This document shows positions 27,719 through 36,622 of a stretch of 64,000 bases of DNA, piece by piece. The stretch's first letter is position 1; every line of letters starts with the position of its first letter. The position numbers and the translations under genes are program-made. The DNA comes from an uncultured Paracoccaceae bacterium (GTDB taxonomy: Bacteria > Pseudomonadota > Alphaproteobacteria > Rhodobacterales > Rhodobacteraceae), in the NCBI GenBank assembly GCA_945952025.1, contig CAMFGW010000005.1, positions 62,001 through 126,000 of the forward strand, read 5' to 3'. Under the pieces are notes generated by a model that saw nothing but the letters and a program-made list of their open reading frames with translations, ran no database searches and had not been told where the DNA came from.

Positions 27719-27730
27719 ATATTTCAATAT
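27719..27730. promoter_or_regulatory. GntR operator candidate, copy 2 (divergent SBP / nucleoside hydrolase promoter)
   Basis: ATATT-TC-AATAT is a perfect 5-bp inverted repeat in the 136-bp divergent region. It lies 25 bp upstream of the nucleoside hydrolase start and about 100 bp from the SBP start. Confidence 0.6.
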
Positions 27731-27754
27731 CGAAAATTGTGGGAGGACCCCATC

Positions 27755-28699
27755 GTGGCGCGCAGGAAGATCATCATCGACACCGACCCCGGGCAGGACG
27801 ACGCCTTTGCGCTGCTCTTCGCGCTCGGCGCGACCGAAGAGCTTGAGGTTCTGGGGGTGACGACCGTCGGGGGAAATGTTCCGCTTGCGCGCACCACGGC
27901 CAACGCGCTGCAACTGACCGAACTTGCGGGCCGCGCGGACCTGCAGGTCTTCGCCGGCTGCCCTCGCCCCATGCTGAAAAGGCTTCAGACCGCCGAATAT
28001 GTCCACGGCGCATCTGGGATCGACGGCTGCGTCCTTCCCGAGCCGTCGCGCCCTGCCGCCGGCGAACATGCCGTCAACTGGATGATCCGAACCATCATGG
28101 ACGCGCCCGAGGGCGAGATCACCGTCTGCACGCTCGGCCCGATGACCAACCTCGGCATGGCGATGGTCATGGAGCCCAGGATCATCCCGCGCCTGCGCGA
28201 GGTCGTTCTGATGGGTGGCGGCTACTTCCAGGGGGGAAATGCAACGCCCGCCGCCGAGTTCAACATCTGGGTCGATCCGCACGCCGCGAGCGTTGTGTTC
28301 GACTCGGGCGCCCCCGTCACGATGGCGTCGATCGACTGCACATGGACGGCCATGATGACACCCGAATGGGTGCACTCGCTTCGTGCGCTCAAATCGGCCT
28401 CGGCAGATGCGCTGATCGGCATGGCCGAGTTCTACATGAGCTACGGCGGCCACAAGTTCGAAACGGCCGACCGTCCGATCCATGACGCCTGCGTGCCGGG
28501 CTACCTGCTTGTGCCCGACGCTTTCAGTTACCGGCAGTGCAACGTGGTGATCGAGACCCGCAGCCCCGAGACCGAGGGGATGACCGTGGTGGACTGGTGG
28601 CATTCGACCGGCCGGACGAAGAACTGCAAGGTGCTGGGCAAGGTCGACGCGCCGCGCTTTTTCGATCGCATGTACCGCGCCTTTGCCACGCTGCCCTGA
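27755..28699 (+). CDS. Inosine-uridine-type nucleoside hydrolase
   Basis: About 314 residues from GTG 27755, preceded by GGGAGGA (27741-27747). The N-terminal calcium site is IIIDTDPGQDDAFALLFALG. Other marks are ITVCTLGPMTNLGMAM, VVLMGGGYFQGGN, AEFNIWVDPHAA and a late DRPIHDACVPGYLL. Members cleave N-glycosidic bonds of ribonucleosides in the cytoplasm. It is transcribed away from the amino-acid ABC genes and probably shares their regulator. A second, different nucleoside hydrolase is at 59681-60580. The combination with amino-acid genes is unusual, so an N-glycosylated amino compound could be considered. Confidence 0.9.
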   Translation: MARRKIIIDTDPGQDDAFALLFALGATEELEVLGVTTVGGNVPLARTTANALQLTELAGRADLQVFAGCPRPMLKRLQTAEYVHGASGIDGCVLPEPSRPAAGEHAVNWMIRTIMDAPEGEITVCTLGPMTNLGMAMVMEPRIIPRLREVVLMGGGYFQGGNATPAAEFNIWVDPHAASVVFDSGAPVTMASIDCTWTAMMTPEWVHSLRALKSASADALIGMAEFYMSYGGHKFETADRPIHDACVPGYLLVPDAFSYRQCNVVIETRSPETEGMTVVDWWHSTGRTKNCKVLGKVDAPRFFDRMYRAFATLP

Positions 28700-28718
28700 C
28701 GACGGGTGAGCAGGGCGC

Positions 28719-28734
28719 GCCGGCATCAGCCGGC
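28719..28734. terminator. Hairpin between convergent genes, possible bidirectional terminator
   Basis: GCCGGC-ATCA-GCCGGC forms a 6-bp GC stem between the nucleoside hydrolase stop and the end of the oxidoreductase gene. There is no T tract, so intrinsic termination is doubtful. It partly covers the last codons of the minus-strand gene. Confidence 0.3.
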
Positions 28735-31700
28735 GGCCCGCGCGTGGTCTTGCCGGTAACGTTCGAGGTTCGCGGCCTTGACCGGGCCGAAACCCACGAC
28801 ATCCAGGACGGCCGCTGCCCGGGCCGTTGCCTCGCGGAGGGTATCGGGGGTCAGCCCGGCGATGAGCCCCTCCATCTCGGCCATCCAGTCGTCGCGCAGA
28901 CGGCGCTCCTCGCGCCGCTCGCGCGACAGGCCGAAGGGATCGAACGGGGTCTGGCGCAGCCATTTCATCCGGGCCAGCAGCCGGAACACCGGGATGACCC
29001 AGGGCCCGAACGCGCGCTTTCGGGGCCGTCCGGTTCGCGGGTCACGGCCGGGAAGGAACGGGGGCGCCAGATGAAAGGCCAGTCGCGGCGCGCCGTCGAA
29101 TCCGGCGGCCAGCCCGGCGAGGAACTCCGGATCGCTGTGCAGCCGGGCGACTTCATATTCATCCTTCCACGCCATGACATGGCGCGCACCGCGCATCAGG
29201 GCCAGCAGGAAGTCCCCTCCCGCAGCACCCAGCCCGGCCACCCTGGCCTCGGCGCGGCCGATCAGGTCGAGATAGCGGCGGGCATAGGCCGCATCCTGCC
29301 AGGCGGTCAGGTCGGCGACATGCCGGGCCTTCAGTGCGGCAGGGTCGGGCGAGCCGGCGGCGCGCACCGGGACCGCGAAGCGCTCCGGATAGACCGCCAG
29401 GTTCCGGCCCGCCGCGAAAGCCGCAAGGGTCTTGTCGACGCCCGCGCCGTTCATGCGAATGGCTGCCGTGATCGCGGCGGCGGACAGCGGGATCAGTCCC
29501 TTCTGGAAGGCCACCCCGGTCAGGAACATGTTGGCAAGAATTCCGTCGCCAAAATGCCGAAGGGCCAGGCGCGTGGCCTCGACGCACACGACCTGCCCGT
29601 CGCCCGCTCGCGCCTGCAGAAGGGCCAGCGGCCGGTTCATGTCCTCGGCATGGCGGCTTTCCTGAACAAAGGCGGCGGTCGGCATGACATGGCCATCCGC
29701 GACGATCCGGGTCTTGCCCCGGGCGATCGTGCCGAGCGCTTTCGGGCTGGAGGCCGCCACCGTATCGAAGGCCAGAACGGCATCCGCCTCGTCCGCGCCG
29801 ATCCTCGGTGTGGTCAGGGCGGCGATCTGGCGTGCGAAGTGCAGATGCGACAGGACCGCGCCGTTCTTCTGGGCCAGGCCCGTCTGATCCAGCGCCAGAA
29901 CGGCTATTCCGTCGATCTGTGCCGCCTGCGCCAGAATCGCGCTGACGGTGATGACGCCGGTGCCGCCGATCCCGGTCAGAAGCACATTCCAGGACCGACC
30001 GAGCGCGACCGGCTCCGGCTCGGGCAGATGATCGTCAAGCGCGGGCAGCGGCTCTGGCGCCGCCTTCTTTCTGGTGCCGCGAATGGTCAGGAAGCTTGGG
30101 CAGAAGCCCTTCAGACAGCTCGTGTCGATGTTGCAGGCGGATTGATTGATACGCCGCTTGGTGCCGATGGGCGTCTCCAGCGGTTCGATGGCGATGCAGT
30201 TCGACTGCACGGAACAATCGCCGCAGCCCTCGCAGACGGCCGGATTTATGACGACCTGCACCGGCGCGGCCGGATAGGTGCCGCGCTTTCGCCGCCGGCG
30301 CTTTTCGGCGGCGCAGACCTGATCGTAGACGATAGCGGTCACGCCCGGCATGTCGCGCAGACGCTCCTGCTCGGCCGGCATATGGTCGCGGTGCAAGAGC
30401 CGCAGCCCCTTCGGCAACTGCCCGCGCAGCTGCTCCGGCCGTTCAGAGATCACCACCACCTCGCGGACGCCTTCGGCGCGCAGCTGGTCGACGACGGCTG
30501 GCACCGACAGGGGGCCATCGTGCGGCTGCCCGCCGGTCATCGCCACCGCGTCGTTGAACAGGATCTTGTAGGTCGCGGTGACCCGCGCGGCGACGGCCGC
30601 GCGAATGGCCAGAAGCCCCGAATGGAAGTAGGTGCCGTCCCCCATGTGGACGAAGATATGCCGCTCGTCGGTGAAGGGCGCGACTCCCAGCCAGTTCGCC
30701 CCTTCGCCGCCCATCTGGGTAAAGGTCTCGACATTGCGGTTCATGTCGACGGCCAGCATGGAACAGCCGATCCCGGCAATGGCCCGGCTGCCGTCGGGCA
30801 GCTTCGTCGATACCGAATGGGGGCAGCCAGAGCAAAAGTAGGGCACGCGCATCGGGCCATCGGGCGCTGCGGTCAGGCCCCGGGGGTGAAGCGCCGGCCC
30901 GGGCACGGCGGCGGGGAAGGCGCGGTGCAGCGCGGCGGCCACCTGTCGGGCATCGAACTCTGCGGTGGCAGACAAGAGCGGCGCGCCATCCGGCGTGGTC
31001 TTGCCCCAAAGGCGCGGCGCGTCCGGCAGACCGTAGAAAAGCGCGCGAATCTGATCCTCCAGCACCGGGCGCTTTTCCTCGACCACAAGGATGTCCGTCA
31101 GGCCGTCGCGAAAGCGGTGCAGCGTCTCGGGATCGGCGGGCCAGATCAGGCCCATCCTGAGGACGCGCACCCCGGCCTTTTCCGGAGTCGTGCCCAGAAG
31201 CTCGAAGGCCCGCATCAGATCGCGCCAGGCCTTGCCCGTGGTCACGACGCCGATGCGCGCCTGCGCGGCGCCGGTGATCTGGTCCAGCCCATTGGCCCGC
31301 GCATAGGCCTGTGCGGCGGCCAGCTTAACTTCGAGCCGCGTCTCCTGCGCCTGCTTGGGGTCGGGCCAGCGGATCGACAGGCCACCGGGCGGCAGTGGGA
31401 ACGCAGGACGAACCGGGCGCCAGTCCGGCGGCGGCAGGTCAAGGCTGGACGTGCATTCGACGATTTCGGTCTGGCATTTCAGCCCGACCCAGGCGCCGGA
31501 AAAACGGCTCATGGCGATGCCGTGCAGCCCCATCCTGACATAATCGTCGACGCCCGAGGGTGACAGGATCGGCACCATGGCCGATATGAGGTTGTGCTCT
31601 GACTGGTGCGGCAGCGTCGAAGAAACGGCCCCGTGATCGTCGCCCATCAACAGAAGGACGCCGCCGTTCGGTGCCGTGCCGGCGGCGTTTGCGTGGCGGA

Positions 31701-32103
31701 TCACATCCATCGACCGGTCGATGCCCGGCCCCTTGCCATACCAGAGGGCGAATATCCCGTCGTGCCGGGCGCCTTGCGAAAAGCCCAGTTGCTGTGTGCC
31801 CCAGACCGCGGTGGCGGCGAGATCTTCGTTGAGCCCCGGCTGGAAGACGATGTCCGTGCCGTCGAGTTCGCGCCCCGCCTTCTCGATCTCGCGGTCGAAC
31901 CCGGCAAGCGGGGATCCGCGATAGCCGGACACGTAACCCGCCGTGTGCAGCCCATCGGCGCGATCATGGGCCGACTGTTCAATCAGCATGCGGATCAGGG
32001 CCTGGGTGCCGGAAACAAGGATGCGCTGGCTGGTGCGTCCGTAGCGGCTTGCGCTGACGGACAGGTCATCCGCCCTGGGCTCCTCCGCCGCCTGACCAGC
32101 CAT
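28726..32103 (-). CDS. Indolepyruvate ferredoxin oxidoreductase, fused alpha-beta type
   Basis: About 1125 residues from ATG 32103 (GGGGAG upstream); an in-frame TTG at 32145 has no such site. The domain order is an N-terminal 2-oxoacid oxidoreductase domain (GYVSGYRGSPLAGFD), then a TPP domain (FVHMGDGTYFHSG to FNDAVAMTGGQ). A cysteine cluster, VCEGCGDCSVQSNC and CNIDTSCLKGFCPS, follows for iron-sulfur centres. The gamma domain (GIGGTGVITVSAILAQAA and LAQKNGAVLSHLHFA) and a C-terminal extension complete it. It oxidatively decarboxylates aryl or branched 2-oxoacids to acyl-CoA. The nearby aminotransferase and amino-acid transporter supply a plausible route to its substrate. Confidence 0.93.
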   Translation of the reverse strand: MAGQAAEEPRADDLSVSASRYGRTSQRILVSGTQALIRMLIEQSAHDRADGLHTAGYVSGYRGSPLAGFDREIEKAGRELDGTDIVFQPGLNEDLAATAVWGTQQLGFSQGARHDGIFALWYGKGPGIDRSMDVIRHANAAGTAPNGGVLLLMGDDHGAVSSTLPHQSEHNLISAMVPILSPSGVDDYVRMGLHGIAMSRFSGAWVGLKCQTEIVECTSSLDLPPPDWRPVRPAFPLPPGGLSIRWPDPKQAQETRLEVKLAAAQAYARANGLDQITGAAQARIGVVTTGKAWRDLMRAFELLGTTPEKAGVRVLRMGLIWPADPETLHRFRDGLTDILVVEEKRPVLEDQIRALFYGLPDAPRLWGKTTPDGAPLLSATAEFDARQVAAALHRAFPAAVPGPALHPRGLTAAPDGPMRVPYFCSGCPHSVSTKLPDGSRAIAGIGCSMLAVDMNRNVETFTQMGGEGANWLGVAPFTDERHIFVHMGDGTYFHSGLLAIRAAVAARVTATYKILFNDAVAMTGGQPHDGPLSVPAVVDQLRAEGVREVVVISERPEQLRGQLPKGLRLLHRDHMPAEQERLRDMPGVTAIVYDQVCAAEKRRRRKRGTYPAAPVQVVINPAVCEGCGDCSVQSNCIAIEPLETPIGTKRRINQSACNIDTSCLKGFCPSFLTIRGTRKKAAPEPLPALDDHLPEPEPVALGRSWNVLLTGIGGTGVITVSAILAQAAQIDGIAVLALDQTGLAQKNGAVLSHLHFARQIAALTTPRIGADEADAVLAFDTVAASSPKALGTIARGKTRIVADGHVMPTAAFVQESRHAEDMNRPLALLQARAGDGQVVCVEATRLALRHFGDGILANMFLTGVAFQKGLIPLSAAAITAAIRMNGAGVDKTLAAFAAGRNLAVYPERFAVPVRAAGSPDPAALKARHVADLTAWQDAAYARRYLDLIGRAEARVAGLGAAGGDFLLALMRGARHVMAWKDEYEVARLHSDPEFLAGLAAGFDGAPRLAFHLAPPFLPGRDPRTGRPRKRAFGPWVIPVFRLLARMKWLRQTPFDPFGLSRERREERRLRDDWMAEMEGLIAGLTPDTLREATARAAAVLDVVGFGPVKAANLERYRQDHARAAG

Positions 32104-32171
32104 TCCGTTGCTCCCCCCCGAGGTGATCGTTTCACCAGGCCGCAAAGCCTACGCCAGCGGTCGATCAAGTC

Positions 32172-32195
32172 AATTCCATATTTCAATGTGGAATT
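32172..32195. promoter_or_regulatory. GntR operator candidate, copy 3 (divergent IOR / acuI promoter)
   Basis: AATTCCA-N10-TGGAATT is a perfect 7-bp inverted repeat containing ATATT-TC-AATGT (32178-32189), the core also found at 24134 and 27719. It lies between the divergent oxidoreductase and acuI-like genes. Confidence 0.6.
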
Positions 32196-32293
32196 TGCGT
32201 CCGTGGCGCCTTATGAAGAAGTAACGCAGAATTCCATCGCAGGACGAGGGCATTCAGCCGGTCAAGGGCGACGCAAGCCAAAAGGGGTTTCGG

Positions 32294-33286
32294 ATGGGTG
32301 AGAGTTTCCAGGCGATGGTCATACGCGAGGTGGATGGCAAGCCTCTGGCCGGTTTCGAAAATCTGACCCTGGCCGACCTTCCGGACAATGACGTGCTGGT
32401 CGAGATCAGCCATTCGAGCCTGAACTACAAGGACGGCCTGGCGATCACCGGCAAGGGGCGCATCGCCCGCCGGATGCCCATGGTCGCCGGCATCGACCTT
32501 GCCGGCACCGTCGCCAGCTCGCGCGATCCGGCGTGGAAGCCGGGAGATGCGGTCATCGTCAACGGCTGGGGCCTGTCGGAAACCGAATGGGGCGCCTTCA
32601 CGCGGTTCCAACGGCTGAAGGCCGGCCACCTGACCCGCCTGCCCGCCGGATTCTCGCCGGCTGCCGCCATGGCGGTCGGCACTGCGGGATACACGGCCGC
32701 GCTTTGTGTCCTGGCCCTTCAGGACCACGGCGCCCTGGCCGGCGGCGCCGGCGACATTCTTGTCACGGGTGCGGCGGGCGGTGTGGGCAGCGTCGCGGTT
32801 GCGCTGCTCGCGGCACTCGGCCATCGGGTGACGGCATCGACGGGGCGCCCGCAGGAAGAGGCCTTTCTGACGCGCCTTGGTGCCGCGGCCATCCTCGACC
32901 GCGCCGAACTTTCCGAAGCCGGCAAACCCCTGCAGGCCGAGCGCTGGTCGGCGGCGGTGGATTCGGTCGGCAGCCGGACGCTGGCCAACGTGCTGGCCCA
33001 GCTTCGCTACGGCGGCGCTGCGGCGGCCTGCGGGCTGGCCCAGGGGGCGGACCTTCCCGCGACGGTCCTGCCCCACATCCTGCGCGGCGTGGCGCTTCTT
33101 GGCGTGGATTCCGTCATGGCTCCGCTGTCCAGGCGGACGCGGGCGTGGGACTTCCTCGACACGCATCTCGACCGGGCGAAACTTGCGGAACTGACAGTGA
33201 CCGCGCCGATGTCGGAATTGCCGGAACTCGCGCAGAAGATTGTCGCGGGGCAGCTGCGCGGTCGTACCGTCATCGAAATCGGCTGA
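32294..33286 (+). CDS. acuI: Acryloyl-CoA reductase-like MDR oxidoreductase (AcuI/YhdH family)
   Basis: A protein of 330 residues started at ATG 32294 with AAGGGG upstream. A zinc-free medium-chain reductase, it has HSSLNYKDGLAITGKG, PMVAGIDLAGTVASS, the nucleotide fold ILVTGAAGGVGSVAVALLA and a C-terminal GRTVIEIG. AcuI reduces acryloyl-CoA to propionyl-CoA with NADPH, in DMSP and related C3 metabolism. It is followed 12 bp later by an enoyl-CoA hydratase gene. Its promoter is shared with the indolepyruvate-type oxidoreductase. The exact enoyl substrate here may differ from acryloyl-CoA. Confidence 0.88.
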   Translation: MGESFQAMVIREVDGKPLAGFENLTLADLPDNDVLVEISHSSLNYKDGLAITGKGRIARRMPMVAGIDLAGTVASSRDPAWKPGDAVIVNGWGLSETEWGAFTRFQRLKAGHLTRLPAGFSPAAAMAVGTAGYTAALCVLALQDHGALAGGAGDILVTGAAGGVGSVAVALLAALGHRVTASTGRPQEEAFLTRLGAAAILDRAELSEAGKPLQAERWSAAVDSVGSRTLANVLAQLRYGGAAAACGLAQGADLPATVLPHILRGVALLGVDSVMAPLSRRTRAWDFLDTHLDRAKLAELTVTAPMSELPELAQKIVAGQLRGRTVIEIG

Positions 33287-33297
33287 GGGAGGCGCCC

Positions 33298-34107
33298 ATG
33301 TCCGAAGAGCTGGTGCTTTGGAAAAAAGACCCCGAGGACGCGTTCGTCACCCTGACGATGAACCGCCCCGACAAGATGAACGCGATGAACCAGGCGATGG
33401 GCGACGCGCTGGAAGCGGCCATCCTGCGCGCCGTGCAGGCGAAAGACGTCCGGGCCATCCTGCTGACCGGCGCGGGGCGCGCCTTCTCGGCCGGGTTCGA
33501 TCTTGGCGGCGAGGATTTCGAGATGGATGCCGACCGCTGGCGCGACGACATCGGCGAGAACATGCGCCGGTTCCGCGTGATCCGCGAGGCGCCGATCCCG
33601 ATCATCGCGGTCGTCAACGGCTTCTGCCTGGCCGGCGGGCTGGAACTCATGATGTGCTGCGACATGGCGATCGCCGCCGAGGACGCGAAACTGGGAGAGC
33701 CCGAGGTGCGCCACGTGTCGGCCCCGCCGACGCTGATGCTGCCCTGGACCGTGCCCATGATCCACGCCCGCCACCTGATGTATACCGGCGATCTGATCGA
33801 CGGGCGCGAGGCGCACCGCATTCACCTGGTCAACAAGGCCGTGCCGCGCGATCAACTGACCGCCGAAGCCGAACGGCTGGCGCGCAAATGTGCCCGGATG
33901 CCCGGCGCATCGATCAAATATGCCAAGGCGGCGCTCAATCACTACCAGCAGGCCGCCGGGCTCGACAGCAGCTGGACCTACAACCGCGAGACGACGGCGA
34001 TCCTGCATGCGACGGAAGAGGGCAAGCAGTGGATGCGGCTTCTGAAGGAGAAGACGCTGAAGGAGTTCCTCGACGTCCGCGAAGCGCCGTTCCGCGATCT
34101 GGACTGA
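33298..34107 (+). CDS. Enoyl-CoA hydratase/isomerase (crotonase family)
   Basis: A protein of 269 residues. ATG 33298 is preceded by GGGAGG; a longer frame that runs back through the acuI gene is rejected. Crotonase motifs are LTMNRPDKMNAMNQAM, LTGAGRAFSAGFDLGGEDFE (oxyanion hole) and IIAVVNGFCLAGGLELMMCC, followed by GEPEVRHVSAPPTLMLPW. The GFCLAGGLEL stretch forms the second half of the active site. It probably works with the AcuI-like reductase on an acyl-CoA formed by the oxidoreductase. Confidence 0.92.
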   Translation: MSEELVLWKKDPEDAFVTLTMNRPDKMNAMNQAMGDALEAAILRAVQAKDVRAILLTGAGRAFSAGFDLGGEDFEMDADRWRDDIGENMRRFRVIREAPIPIIAVVNGFCLAGGLELMMCCDMAIAAEDAKLGEPEVRHVSAPPTLMLPWTVPMIHARHLMYTGDLIDGREAHRIHLVNKAVPRDQLTAEAERLARKCARMPGASIKYAKAALNHYQQAAGLDSSWTYNRETTAILHATEEGKQWMRLLKEKTLKEFLDVREAPFRDLD

Positions 34108-34213
34108 TCGGGCGGCGCAGCAGACTGTCTCCGCAGTCAATCATGTAAACGGATCCGTCGCCCCGTCCTGTCCATGGCAGCGCCGGGGCAACCGGACAGC
34201 AAGGGTGAGTTCG

Positions 34214-35326
34214 ATGCAGCAAGGCGCCATGAAGCCAAAACCCCGGACGACCGGCGGCGCGATCACCGTGGTCCGCCGGCTTGACGGGATCGACGTTTCG
34301 CGATTGGCGAACCTGTCGCTGAACGAAAATGCCTGGGGTACCGTGCCGGGTGCCGTTGCTGCTGCGGCGGACGCCGCCGCCCATGCCTCGCTATATGCCG
34401 ACACCCGCTCCTGGGCCTTGCGCGAGGCGATCGGCGCGTTTTACGGCGTCGATCCGGCCTGCGTGGTTCCGGGCAACGGGTCGGAGGAAATCCTCGACAT
34501 CGCGGGGCGTGTCTACGCCCGGCCCGGCGACGAGATCCTCGCGCCGGCCCTGTCCTTCGCCCAGTTCCGCATCGTCGCCTGGCGCCTGGGCGTGGACTAT
34601 GTCGAAAGCCCGACGACGGGTCAGCTTGACGTCGACATGGACGCGATGATCGCCGCCATTACCCCGCGCACCCGCGTGATCTTCCTTGCCAACCCCGGCA
34701 ATCCCACCGGCCGCGCGGTCAGCGGCGCGGAGCTCATGCGGCTGGCGGATGCGGTGCCTGGAAACGTGCTTCTTGTGCTCGACTGCGCCTATGCCGAGTT
34801 CGGGGATGCGGAAGCCGGGGCTGTGGCGATGCGGCTGGCGCAGGAACGCCCGAACGTCCTGACCACGCGCACCTTCTCCAAGGCATGGGGGCTGGCGGGG
34901 ATGAGGCTCGGCTGGGGCGTCGCCACGCGCGAGGTGGCTGACGCGCTGAATGCCATGCGCGGCATCGGCAATGTCTCCGGCCCGGCGCAGATGGCCGGCA
35001 TAGCGGGCATGCGACATGCCGAGACGCCCGCCTGGCTCGATCAGACGCTTGCAAACGTGATCCGGGCGCGCGAGCTCCTCACCGGCGGTTTGCGGCAAGC
35101 CGGGTTTGAAGTGCCCGTCAGCCACACCAACTTCGTCATGGCGCGCGTGCCGTCCGATGCAGGATTTCATGCAGGCGACGTCGTGCGCCGGGTCGCAGAG
35201 GCCGGCGTCCTGATCCGGGCCTGCGACGACTATGGGCTGGACGACTGGCTGCGCATTTCCGCAGGGCTGGACGGCCCGATGCGATCGGTGATTGAAACGA
35301 TGACGGACATGGCGATACGCGGGTAA
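34214..35326 (+). CDS. Histidinol-phosphate aminotransferase-like class I/II aminotransferase
   Basis: About 370 residues; ATG 34214 follows AAGGGTGAG, and GTG 34205 is a close alternative. The PLP fold is shown by NLSLNENAWGTVP, VVPGNGSEEILDIAGRVY, FLANPGNPTGRAVSG, LLVLDCAYAEF (PLP ring Asp and Tyr) and the Schiff-base Lys in TRTFSKAWGLAGMRLGWG. Such enzymes also act on aromatic amino acids. It is downstream of the enoyl-CoA hydratase with a gap of 106 bp. It would supply the 2-oxoacid for the nearby indolepyruvate-type oxidoreductase. Confidence 0.88.
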   Translation: MQQGAMKPKPRTTGGAITVVRRLDGIDVSRLANLSLNENAWGTVPGAVAAAADAAAHASLYADTRSWALREAIGAFYGVDPACVVPGNGSEEILDIAGRVYARPGDEILAPALSFAQFRIVAWRLGVDYVESPTTGQLDVDMDAMIAAITPRTRVIFLANPGNPTGRAVSGAELMRLADAVPGNVLLVLDCAYAEFGDAEAGAVAMRLAQERPNVLTTRTFSKAWGLAGMRLGWGVATREVADALNAMRGIGNVSGPAQMAGIAGMRHAETPAWLDQTLANVIRARELLTGGLRQAGFEVPVSHTNFVMARVPSDAGFHAGDVVRRVAEAGVLIRACDDYGLDDWLRISAGLDGPMRSVIETMTDMAIRG

Positions 35327-35494
35327 CCGCGGGCCGCGCCAGTCAGGCTGCTATCGCGATGCGGTTCGGCGAGACTGCGAAGCGCGCGGCCGCTAGCGTT
35401 GGCCGACCTGCCGACGGGGGCTTGGCGCGGATATTGCAGCCAGGAGCGGCAACACGGCCCGATCGGCGCCAAGGTCCCGATCATGCGGACGAAA

Positions 35495-36622
35495 TCATCC
35501 GCGCGGATATTCCGACCTTGCAGGATGATCGCGAGAACGGTCCGGATGCGGATCTAGGCGCTGCGCGGTCGCGGTGTCGAAGAGGACGATCGCAGCCGGG
35601 TCGAAAAGAAACCGGCAGGAAGAGCCGGGTTCGATCGCCGCGCCGGGGGCAAGGCTCGCCGTGATGCGCTCATCGCCCAGACGCAAGACGGCCAGCTTTT
35701 CGGGACCTGTCAGTTCCACGACCTCGACCATTGCGGGCAAGGCGACCGGGGCGTCGGGTCCGGCCAGGCTGACATCTTCCGGGCGGATGCCGAACGTCAC
35801 CGCCTGGCCGTCCGACAGATGGCCAAACCCGTCCGGCAGAGGCAGAATGCCGGCGCCGGAATTGGCCAGAAATCGCCCGCCGGCGATCCGCCCCTGCAGC
35901 AGGTTCATGCCGGGCGAGCCGACGAAGCCCGCGACAAACAGGCTCGCCGGGCGGCGATAGATCATTTCGGGGGTGTCAAACTGTTCGACCCGGCCCTGGT
36001 TCAGGACGGCGATGCGGGTGGCCAGTGTCATGGCCTCGATCTGGTCATGGGTGACGTAGACCATGGTCTTGCCAAGGCTCTGGTGCAGGCGCTTGATCTC
36101 GGTCCGGGTTTCCATGCGCAGCTTGGCATCAAGGTTCGACAGCGGCTCGTCGAACAGGAAAACGGCCGGATCGCGCACCAGCGCGCGGCCGATGGCGACG
36201 CGCTGGCGCTGACCGCCGGACAGGGCCGCGGGGCGACGTCCCAGCAGTTCGGTGATCTGCAGGGTTTCGGCCACGCGGGCCACGGCCGCCTCGCGCTCGG
36301 CCCCGGGGACCTTGCGCATCTCGAGCCCGAAGCCGATGTTCCGCGCGACCGTCAGGTTCGGGTAAAGCGCGTAGGACTGGAACACCATCGCAATGTCGCG
36401 GTCTTTCGGGTGGACGCCCAGAACCGACCGGCCGTCGATCCGCACGTCGCCCGATGTCGGCTCGATCAATCCCGCGATCATGTTCAGGATGGTGGATTTG
36501 CCGCAGCCTGACGGGCCCAGCAGCACCAGGAACTCGCCGTCCTTCAAGGCCAGGTCAATGCCTTTCAGGGTCTGCAACGCGCCGAAGGACTTGGTCAGGC
36601 CGACCAGTGACAAGGCCCCCAT
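35495..36622 (-). CDS. Sugar ABC transporter ATPase (MalK/UgpC type)
   Basis: A protein of 375 residues with LLGPSGCGKSTILNMIAGL (Walker A), ALSGGQRQRVAIGRALV (signature), VFLFDEPLSNLDAKLR (Walker B) and VYVTHDQIEAMTL (H-loop). A C-terminal TOBE/OB region follows (FGIRPEDVSLAG). The last 25 residues (after FDTATAQRL) are not family-like and may be a run-on. Its start overlaps the PfkB stop by 1 bp (36622). It is the last gene of a six-gene sugar operon. Confidence 0.92.
   Translation of the reverse strand: MGALSLVGLTKSFGALQTLKGIDLALKDGEFLVLLGPSGCGKSTILNMIAGLIEPTSGDVRIDGRSVLGVHPKDRDIAMVFQSYALYPNLTVARNIGFGLEMRKVPGAEREAAVARVAETLQITELLGRRPAALSGGQRQRVAIGRALVRDPAVFLFDEPLSNLDAKLRMETRTEIKRLHQSLGKTMVYVTHDQIEAMTLATRIAVLNQGRVEQFDTPEMIYRRPASLFVAGFVGSPGMNLLQGRIAGGRFLANSGAGILPLPDGFGHLSDGQAVTFGIRPEDVSLAGPDAPVALPAMVEVVELTGPEKLAVLRLGDERITASLAPGAAIEPGSSCRFLFDPAAIVLFDTATAQRLDPHPDRSRDHPARSEYPRG

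Noticed and set aside
28537-31563. A 1008-codon open frame on the plus strand
   Set aside because: It lies opposite the indolepyruvate oxidoreductase gene, has no family resemblance and an Arg/Gly/Pro-rich composition typical of antisense frames in GC-rich DNA.
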